From: Cytophagaceae bacterium
GTDB taxonomy: Bacteria; Bacteroidota; Bacteroidia; Cytophagales; Spirosomataceae
Length of the DNA stretch: 5,908 nt
Reading direction: 5' to 3'
Assembly (NCBI GenBank): GCA_947471105.1
Contig: CANIYB010000156.1
Coordinates: 1 to 5,908 of the forward strand
In this document: positions 1 through 5,908 of the stretch, piece after piece
Layout: each line of letters opens with the position of its first letter
Numbering within the stretch: the stretch's first letter is position 1
Program-made: the position numbers and the translations under genes
Notes under the pieces: generated by a model
The model's input: only the letters and a program-made list of their open reading frames with translations
What the model was told of the DNA's origin: nothing
Databases searched by the model: none

Positions 1-2166
1 ATCTCCGTCTGCATCCACATCCACAAACAAAGCATCCGAATCTTCAAATCCCTCTGAACCAGCGATTACAACAGATTTAAATTGGCCCCCTTTTTGTTGC
101 AGAAATAAATGGGCAGGGTTCCCTTGTGAAGCGCCAACAAAAATATCGGAAAGACCATCTTGATTGACATCAGAAGATTTTAAAACGGGCCCTACAAAAG
201 ACAAGGGATTGACCAATTGCGTTTGTCGTTTAAAGTCATTCACTGGATTGTTGCCAGGACTTAGAATTAATGACTCAGCTCGAGCGAAATACGATTTGTT
301 TTCAAGCTCTTTCGTTTGAATTTGCTTGGCATCTTTCTCAAAAAAAGAAATATTTTTAATTTCTGTAATGCCCTTAAGCGTTTGTGATTTACCTGAATTC
401 CAAAGCACTTTCACTGAATCAATCTTAGGTGTATTTCCTACACCTACATGCAGGCGAGGGCTCATACTGGATTGGTATCCTCGGTACATATTGGCATAAA
501 CAATTTGGGCTTGCCCATTTTGAAACACGCTTACGCTTGCACCCGCACCTTGGGTGTTTTCGCCTAAACCATGTAAATCGATTGAAATAGATTTATTTTC
601 TTTATAAACTTCGTTGCTTTTATTCTCATAAATAGAAGCAGGCTTATTAATATTATTCACAATAAGCTCCAGATCACCGTCCTCGTCTAAATCTGCGTAA
701 GCCGCACCATTGCTATTAGTTGGCATATTGATACCCCAGTCGGCCGTTACATTTTTAAAAGTCGCATCCTTTTTATTTTTAAAAATGTAATTGGACACAT
801 TGGACGCTGGCATTTTTTGTACAAGGTCCAAGACATTCTCTCTTTGAATCGAATTTTGATTATTTTGAACATAGTCGCCCATGTACTTCAGGAAATCTAA
901 ATTGGTATAATCCCTCAAATACCCGTTGGACACAAAAAGATCTTTCCAGCCATCATTATCGTAGTCGGCGAACAGCGCACTCCAGCTCCAGTCCGTGTTG
1001 GATATGCCGGCCAATTGGCCCACTTCCGAAAACATCGTGTTACCTGAAGCGTTTTGACCCAAATTTAACTGAAGCATATTGCGCATGATTTGATGCCCAA
1101 AACCCACCTTTACATTGAAATCATACTTTTCATAATTATCGGGGGACATCAAAAGCTTTTGCCTTAGATTATCTTCGGGCAACATGTCAAGCGTAAAAAT
1201 ATCGGGTAGTAGATCATTATTAACATCCGCGATATCGTTCCCCATCGAAAAGTGGGACATGTGACCGATGCTTGAATTAATCGTATTGACGAATGATTTA
1301 CCTGCCTGATTGATGTATAAATAATCAGGTATGGTATAATCGTTAGAGACATAAAAATCAGGCCAACCGTCTTGATTGACATCTGAAATTCCCACGGCTA
1401 ATCCGTAAGAAAGGGTGGAACTTTGAATTCCTAATGCTTTTGTTTGATTGATGAATTTTCCTCCTTTGCCTGGATTGACAAAAAACTGTATCCCTGAATT
1501 TTCATCAGGTTTATTTAATAAATCGGCGGTACTGGATTCGTCCAAAACTGGCAATGATTTTGGATTATGGTTGACTAAAATCATGTCAAGATCTTGGTCT
1601 CGATCATAATCAAAAAATACAGCATGCGTGCTATTAGACGGACTATCTAAGCCATAAAGTGCAGCCTCATCTTTGAATGTGGGAATGCCCGAAGCATCAT
1701 TCCCTTGATTGATAAACAATTGATTTCTTTTTTTCTCTGGTGGCAAATTTCCAGAATAACATAAGTAAATATCTAATTTATTATCCCCATTAATATCCAC
1801 AAAACTTACCCCAGTCTTCCAGGGACCTGGTCGGCCCATCACGCCGGCTTGTTGGGCTACCTCTTTAAACTTTAAATTGCCTTCATTAATATATAGATGA
1901 TTCGCCTCCATGTTACTTGAAAAGTACATGTCTTCTTTTCCGTCACCATTGAGGTCACCTGTGGCCACCCCACCCCCATTGTAAAAATATTCATACATGA
2001 GGACATTGGTATTTAACCCTTCCTGAATGTTGTTTTGAAAATTAACTTGGGTTTGTTCCGGACTTAACAAGGAGAACAATTGAGGTTCGGAAGTCTCCTG
2101 AGATTCTTTGGATTTTTGGCATCCAAAAAGAAACAATAAAGAAAATAATAGGTAGTATTTTGGCAC
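1..2166 (-). CDS. FG-GAP/VCBS repeat lipoprotein with ASPIC/UnbV domain (CRTAC1-like), 3' end outside window
   Basis: The reading frame is open from a GTG at 2166 to base 1, giving 722 residues without a stop; relatives beside susCD genes are usually around 1100 residues, so about a third is probably missing. The start has a lipoprotein signal: a basic Lys at 3, a hydrophobic run, and lipobox LFGC with Cys16 as the lipidation site. Calcium-binding FG-GAP loops of the DxNxDGxxD type lie near residues 71-79, 124-132, 186-194, 262-270, 314-322, 401-409 and 492-500. An ASPIC/UnbV domain follows at about 528-600 (GAGASV, RGYQSSMSPRLH, VLWNSG), and a second FG-GAP series begins at 666-674 and 716. 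GTG is chosen because an in-frame TAA lies four codons upstream (2178-2176) and the next Met (residue 57) would remove the signal. No Shine-Dalgarno is visible. The family is predicted to be extracytoplasmic and to bind ligands or proteins; its exact role next to SusCD is unknown. Among 11 Arg codons none is CGT, unlike the SusD gene. Confidence -1.
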   Translation of the reverse strand, partial: MPKYYLLFSLLFLFGCQKSKESQETSEPQLFSLLSPEQTQVNFQNNIQEGLNTNVLMYEYFYNGGGVATGDLNGDGKEDMYFSSNMEANHLYINEGNLKFKEVAQQAGVMGRPGPWKTGVSFVDINGDNKLDIYLCYSGNLPPEKKRNQLFINQGNDASGIPTFKDEAALYGLDSPSNSTHAVFFDYDRDQDLDMILVNHNPKSLPVLDESSTADLLNKPDENSGIQFFVNPGKGGKFINQTKALGIQSSTLSYGLAVGISDVNQDGWPDFYVSNDYTIPDYLYINQAGKSFVNTINSSIGHMSHFSMGNDIADVNNDLLPDIFTLDMLPEDNLRQKLLMSPDNYEKYDFNVKVGFGHQIMRNMLQLNLGQNASGNTMFSEVGQLAGISNTDWSWSALFADYDNDGWKDLFVSNGYLRDYTNLDFLKYMGDYVQNNQNSIQRENVLDLVQKMPASNVSNYIFKNKKDATFKNVTADWGINMPTNSNGAAYADLDEDGDLELIVNNINKPASIYENKSNEVYKENKSISIDLHGLGENTQGAGASVSVFQNGQAQIVYANMYRGYQSSMSPRLHVGVGNTPKIDSVKVLWNSGKSQTLKGITEIKNISFFEKDAKQIQTKELENKSYFARAESLILSPGNNPVNDFKRQTQLVNPLSFVGPVLKSSDVNQDGLSDIFVGASQGNPAHLFLQQKGGQFKSVVIAGSEGFEDSDALFVDVDADGD

Positions 2167-2181
2167 GAAATATTTTTATGC

Positions 2182-2232
2182 TAAAAATAAAAAAAGGAAA
2201 TGGGAAAGTCGTTAAACTTCCCCATTTCCTTT
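2182..2232 (-). terminator. Rho-independent terminator after the SusD-like gene
   Basis: Arms at 2221-2232 and 2193-2204 are perfectly complementary over 12 bp. The stem extends inward by 2216-2219 with 2206-2209, joined through position 2220/2205. That position is a G-U wobble in minus-strand RNA but an A-C mismatch in plus-strand RNA, so the 17-bp stem with a 6-nt loop (2210-2215) favours the minus direction. The 3' arm runs directly into a U-rich tract (seven U, A, five U). The hairpin begins 14 nt after the SusD-like stop codon. It should end the susCD transcript, but it lies so close to the next GTG (about 15 nt) that it could also sit in that gene's leader. Confidence -1.
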
Positions 2233-2246
2233 AAAATTAATTTGGA

Positions 2247-4097
2247 TTAATATCCAGGATTTTGAACCAAATTTTTGTTACGATTCATTTCATCGCGGTG
2301 GATAGGCAAGAAATACATCTTATCTGCCCAAGCGCGGTTTTCTTTACCTGGATCCATTTCAACTACTTTATATTGATAATCGTAGCTAGTAGGATCATAC
2401 TTATAAAGTGTAACGGTTTTTCCAGCTTTCAGAGTACCGATTACGTTCATGATTTGAACTTTTCTACCTAAAGTAGGACCAGCAATCATCCAACGACGCG
2501 CGTCATGATATCTTTGTTCTTCAAAAGCCATTTCAATTCTACGTTCGTTGCGATATCTTTGACGCAAAGCATCTCCACTTTCAGTTAAAGCAGGCATACC
2601 TGAACGGAAACGAATTTTGTTCAACCAAGCACGAGCCTCAGCATCTTGACCTAACTCGATGCAAGCCTCTGCATAATTGAATACAGCTTCCGTATAACGT
2701 AAGAACGGCCAAGGAATTTGTTGCCAAGTACTTTGATCAACGATCGCTGGATTTGGATCTAAGAATTTACGGAAATAATATCCTGTATAACTTCCATTCC
2801 AATCTTCCACTGAACTTTTACGTGTATCTAATCCAAAGTAAGGCACTTTAGAACCACCGGAGGTGATTTCGTATTGACCTGTTTGAATTTGGTTTAATGG
2901 ATCTTTTGCAGCTACGTCAGCCGTACGTGGTTTCCAAGTAGAACCATCATACATTAAAGAAACATAGAAACGCGGATCACGATTGGCATAAGGATTAGCC
3001 GAATGTTCTGCGTTAGACCAAGAGAATTTAGTACCATCCATCATTTCGTAATCATCTACGAAATTTTGAATAGGTGCATTTCCAGCCCAGTTGTGATATC
3101 CGTTAGGTCCATTAAACAAACCAATACGACCACCATCTTCTTGCTTAGCATTAATAAAGTAGCGAGCGAAAATCAAATCTTTTTCACCACCATTTCTAGC
3201 TAAAGCAATATTTTGATAATTCGCACTTCCGTCCTCTTTAGCTGCAGGAGCAGATAAATCTAATTTGCTACCAAAACCTGATAAATCTAACACTGCTTTA
3301 GCAGCATCCTTAGCTTTAGTCCAACGCTCAGCGCGTGTTCCATCCACATAGGCAACAAACTCAGGATTTGTGTAAGCGGCCATGGCAGCCGACTTAGACT
3401 TAGCCGTAGTTGCGTCATATAAATCACTGGCAGCATAGATTAAAATACGAGATTTTAATGCCATAGCAGCGGGACGAGTCGCACGGCCAGCAGCCAATGA
3501 AAGGCCATTCAATGCGGTAGCGGCTTCATCGCAATCTTTCACGATAAATTCGATACACTCTTTCATGGTATTACGCTTAGACAAAAATTCTGTGTCAGCT
3601 AATGAGAAAGACTTATCTACGATCGGTACACCCCCATAATAGCGAACTAATTGATGGTAAAAATAAGCTCTCATGAACTTCGCCTCTCCAGTCAAACGTG
3701 TTACCGTAGCTGCAGGAAATGCGGTTGCCTTTTTCAAGTTTTCGATAGCCAAGTTACAAGCACGTATACGAGTATACATGTTTTGCCAACTTAACGTTCC
3801 GTTAATCCAACCTGGATCAGCAGGTTGAGAACGTGATTCAGTAATCGTAGTAATGTTACGACCTGGGTGCGTAAAGGATGCCTCATCCGTCAAGGAAGCT
3901 AACATCTGCTCATTAAATCCTCCTACTCCTAAACCTCCATAGAGTTCAGTTACAAAGGCATCTGCTAAGCTAGGATCTGTCCAAACGACAGATTCAGAAA
4001 GTTGATCTAAGGGTTTTGTGTTGACAAAACTGTCATTACAGCTCGTAAAGACAGTGCCGAAAACCGATAGCGCAATGATTAAATATCTTTTTTTCAT
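2247..4097 (-). CDS. SusD/RagB-family nutrient-binding outer-membrane lipoprotein
   Basis: A complete 616-residue protein. The signal peptide starts MKKR, has a hydrophobic core, and ends in lipobox FTSC with Cys20 as the lipidated residue, so the mature protein should be anchored in the outer membrane and exposed at the surface. Family hallmarks run in order: the N-terminal SusD-like helical region with GEAKFMRAYFYHQL and YYGGVP (about 137-158), the C-terminal RagB/SusD domain with NYAEACIEL (474-482) and LNKIRFRSGMP (492-502), the EEQRYHDARRW signature (526-536), and the typical ending FLPI...NRN...QNPGY at 616. It should cap the SusC-like barrel and capture the substrate, likely a glycan or other large nutrient; the specificity cannot be told from sequence. 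Length is at the upper end of the usual range. The ATG lies 19 nt after the transporter stop, preceded by A-rich sequence without a Shine-Dalgarno, as is common in Bacteroidota; co-transcription is expected. Arg codons are mostly CGT (25 of 38 by hand count), a pattern that fits strong expression. Confidence -1.
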   Translation of the reverse strand: MKKRYLIIALSVFGTVFTSCNDSFVNTKPLDQLSESVVWTDPSLADAFVTELYGGLGVGGFNEQMLASLTDEASFTHPGRNITTITESRSQPADPGWINGTLSWQNMYTRIRACNLAIENLKKATAFPAATVTRLTGEAKFMRAYFYHQLVRYYGGVPIVDKSFSLADTEFLSKRNTMKECIEFIVKDCDEAATALNGLSLAAGRATRPAAMALKSRILIYAASDLYDATTAKSKSAAMAAYTNPEFVAYVDGTRAERWTKAKDAAKAVLDLSGFGSKLDLSAPAAKEDGSANYQNIALARNGGEKDLIFARYFINAKQEDGGRIGLFNGPNGYHNWAGNAPIQNFVDDYEMMDGTKFSWSNAEHSANPYANRDPRFYVSLMYDGSTWKPRTADVAAKDPLNQIQTGQYEITSGGSKVPYFGLDTRKSSVEDWNGSYTGYYFRKFLDPNPAIVDQSTWQQIPWPFLRYTEAVFNYAEACIELGQDAEARAWLNKIRFRSGMPALTESGDALRQRYRNERRIEMAFEEQRYHDARRWMIAGPTLGRKVQIMNVIGTLKAGKTVTLYKYDPTSYDYQYKVVEMDPGKENRAWADKMYFLPIHRDEMNRNKNLVQNPGY

Positions 4098-4116
4098 TGT
4101 TTTGTCTATTTAGTTA

Positions 4117-5908
4117 TTAAAACGTTGCTGTTAATCCTACATTAATAAGTTTAGATTGCGGGTAGTATTGTCCTGTTGCATTAACTGTTTCTGGATCATA
4201 TACTCCTAACGCATCCCAAGTAAACATGTTCAATCCGTTGGCATACACTCTGCAATTCTTCAAACCGATTTTGCTCAACGCTTGACCTGGTACATTGTAT
4301 CCAATTTCAAAGTTTTTCAAACGGATGTAATCGTTACTACGTAACCAATACGTGTTATTTCCTGAGAAATATTGATCATTACGGTTAGCTAAACGAGGAT
4401 GAACACTGCTTGGATTTTCAACAGTCCAACGATTTTGGTAAATATCCAATAGGAAGTTACCAATGTTTCCAGACTCACCCGCACTAACATATTGCATCGC
4501 GCCAGCAGCCCCTTGGAATAAGATAGTCAAATCGAAATTTTTGTAAGAAGCTCCGATGTTAAAACCACCTTGGAATAAAGGCAATTGGGTGAAATCATTA
4601 CGCACCATGTCATTAGGATCAATTTTACCGTCCCCATTCCAATCCTTGTATTTCATATCACCAGGACGCAATGTATTTACGATAGCTTTGTAGCTAATTG
4701 TATTTGCATCAATAGCTGCTTGGTCTTTAAATACCCCATCATATTGATAAGCTACGTAAGTGTTCATCGGTCTTCCTGTAGAACGTTGCCATTCTGGAGC
4801 ACCTGGAGCTTCATCCCAGAATAAGATTTTATTCTTAGCATAACCACCATTTAAACCTACATTGTATTTGAAATCACCAATTTGATTGCGGTATCCTAAG
4901 GTAAAGTCAAAACCTGAGTTTTCAACTTCTCCAATATTTTGAGCTGGTAATGTTAAACCTGTCGACTGAGGAACAGATGCATTTTTTACCCAAAGAATAT
5001 CCGTACGCTTGTTGTAGAAATAATCTAATTCAAAAGTTACCTTATCGTTAAATAATGAACCTTCTAAACCGATATCCGAGTTGGTAGCCACCTCCCATTT
5101 AATGTTACTATTAGGGATTTTGGTTTCATACAAAGTTTTAGTTTCCACATTACCGATGACATAACTTCTAAATCCATAGGTAGACAAGTACTGGTATGTT
5201 GCAATTTGATCATTACCCATTTGTCCCCATGAACCTCTTAATTTCAAGAAGTTGATTACTGGCAATTCATTTTTAATGAAATTTTCTTCTGACATCACCC
5301 AACCTAACATACCGCCTGGGAAAAAACCATAACGAGTTGCCTCAGGGAAAATATCTGAACCATCATAACGCCATAAGAACTCAGCTAAATACTTTTCTTT
5401 AAAGTTATAAGCCACACGACCAAAATAGTTCAAACGTGCACGCTCATAAGCTCCACCGGTATTTGTTTTTTCTAAGTCACCCCCAGCGAATAATTGATCC
5501 AAAGCTGGAGAAATAAAGAAGCGACGATAAGCATTAAAGTTATCTCCAACAATCGTTTCTCTGTTAGAACCTGCTAAAAAGGTAACACTATGATCATCAA
5601 ACTTGCGCTCATATGTCATGATTGCCCCTAACAAGATATTTAATTGATTCTCATCAGATAATGTTAAACGAGGCTCAGCAGGTCCACGCTTACTAGCCAC
5701 CAATAATGGTGTCTTGCCATCTGCTTCAAATCCTGTACCTTTTTCATATAAAGTCCAAGGTGTCTCCCAACGCTTTTGTGCACGGAAACGCTTATCAATC
5801 GCAGCAGTACCTGTAAATTTCAAACCTTGTATCCAAGGGATTTTAACGTCTAACTGTCCATTTGTTTGGAAATAACTTTGCTTATCCGTTTCATATCCAG
5901 TTTGGTTC
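4117..5908 (-). CDS. SusC/RagA-family TonB-dependent outer-membrane transporter, 5' end outside window
   Basis: The frame is open from the right edge (first complete codon at 5907) to a TAA at 4119-4117, giving 596 C-terminal residues. SusC proteins are usually about 1000-1100 residues, so the signal peptide, carboxypeptidase-like N-terminal domain, plug and early barrel strands are outside. A TTG at 5823 is an internal Leu codon, not a start: 28 further residues continue upstream in frame. SusC-type landmarks, numbered from the right edge, are RYDGSDIFP with GFFPGG (about 180-198), LKLRGSWGQMGND (221-233), PGDMKYKDWNGDGKIDPND (415-433, a conserved calcium-loop-like segment), YWLRSNDYIRLKNFEIGY (about 520-537), and a C-terminal strand ending in Phe, as expected for recognition by the barrel-assembly machinery. 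It should form the 22-strand barrel that imports, with TonB energy, the ligand captured by the downstream SusD-like protein. The alternating aromatic and polar strands show no frameshift. Confidence -1.
   Translation of the reverse strand, partial: NQTGYETDKQSYFQTNGQLDVKIPWIQGLKFTGTAAIDKRFRAQKRWETPWTLYEKGTGFEADGKTPLLVASKRGPAEPRLTLSDENQLNILLGAIMTYERKFDDHSVTFLAGSNRETIVGDNFNAYRRFFISPALDQLFAGGDLEKTNTGGAYERARLNYFGRVAYNFKEKYLAEFLWRYDGSDIFPEATRYGFFPGGMLGWVMSEENFIKNELPVINFLKLRGSWGQMGNDQIATYQYLSTYGFRSYVIGNVETKTLYETKIPNSNIKWEVATNSDIGLEGSLFNDKVTFELDYFYNKRTDILWVKNASVPQSTGLTLPAQNIGEVENSGFDFTLGYRNQIGDFKYNVGLNGGYAKNKILFWDEAPGAPEWQRSTGRPMNTYVAYQYDGVFKDQAAIDANTISYKAIVNTLRPGDMKYKDWNGDGKIDPNDMVRNDFTQLPLFQGGFNIGASYKNFDLTILFQGAAGAMQYVSAGESGNIGNFLLDIYQNRWTVENPSSVHPRLANRNDQYFSGNNTYWLRSNDYIRLKNFEIGYNVPGQALSKIGLKNCRVYANGLNMFTWDALGVYDPETVNATGQYYPQSKLINVGLTATF

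Noticed and set aside
1164..1382. 72-codon minus-strand open frame
   Set aside because: It lies wholly inside the FG-GAP/ASPIC gene in another frame, and its translation shows no recognisable domain.
158..1383. Identical 14-bp stretch at 158-171 and 1370-1383
   Set aside because: Both copies encode the same Asp-Val-Asn-Gln-Asp part of an FG-GAP loop, so the repeat follows from protein repeats, not from a mobile or regulatory element.
2262..3203. Two short plus-strand open frames (2262-2471 and 3003-3203)
   Set aside because: Both are antisense to the well-supported SusD-like gene, and nothing in their translations resembles a known protein.
4098..4116. Possible promoter or terminator between the SusC-like and SusD-like genes
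   Set aside because: The gap is only 19 nt, A-rich, and shows no hairpin and no -7/-33 pair; it is best read as an intra-operon translation start region.
4585..4824. 79-codon plus-strand open frame
   Set aside because: It is antisense to the conserved calcium-loop region of the SusC-like gene; no independent support.
5821..5823. Possible start codon of the SusC-like gene (TTG at 5823)
   Set aside because: The frame continues without a stop for 28 more codons to the right edge, and SusC proteins are far longer; the TTG is an internal Leu codon.

Overview
The window holds part of a Bacteroidota SusC/SusD-type outer-membrane uptake locus, with all three genes on the minus strand. The genes read right to left: the C-terminal part of a SusC/RagA-type TonB-dependent transporter (runs off the right edge), a complete SusD/RagB-type surface lipoprotein, and most of a large lipoprotein with FG-GAP/VCBS repeats and an ASPIC/UnbV domain (runs off the left edge). 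The SusC-SusD pair is diagnostic of Bacteroidota. AT-rich DNA, the lack of Shine-Dalgarno sequences and a long ASPIC/UnbV protein beside susCD fit an environmental member, perhaps Cytophagales or a relative, but the window does not allow a genus call.

Layout: 5908-4117 is the transporter fragment, missing its signal peptide, N-terminal extension, plug and early barrel. A 19-nt A-rich gap separates it from the SusD-like gene (4097-2247). Fourteen nt after the susD stop comes a strong intrinsic terminator on the minus strand (hairpin 2232-2193, then a U-rich tract to about 2183). Only about 15 nt further on, a GTG at 2166 starts the FG-GAP/ASPIC lipoprotein, which stays open to base 1 (722 residues visible). 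There is no gene-free stretch longer than about 80 bp, and no RNA gene, insertion sequence or CRISPR array is visible.

How the genes should work together: the SusC-like barrel and SusD-like lid form a TonB-powered 'pedal-bin' importer for a glycan or another large nutrient. The substrate cannot be read from this window, which shows no glycoside hydrolase, sulfatase or regulator. The third protein is predicted to be membrane-anchored, with an apparent seven-motif N-terminal beta-propeller, an ASPIC/UnbV domain and the start of a second FG-GAP series. Its role in such loci is not established. The most notable points are the terminator wedged directly before its start, its GTG start, and an arginine codon usage sharply different from the SusD gene. 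Together these suggest it is expressed at a lower level than the importer and partly uncoupled from it.
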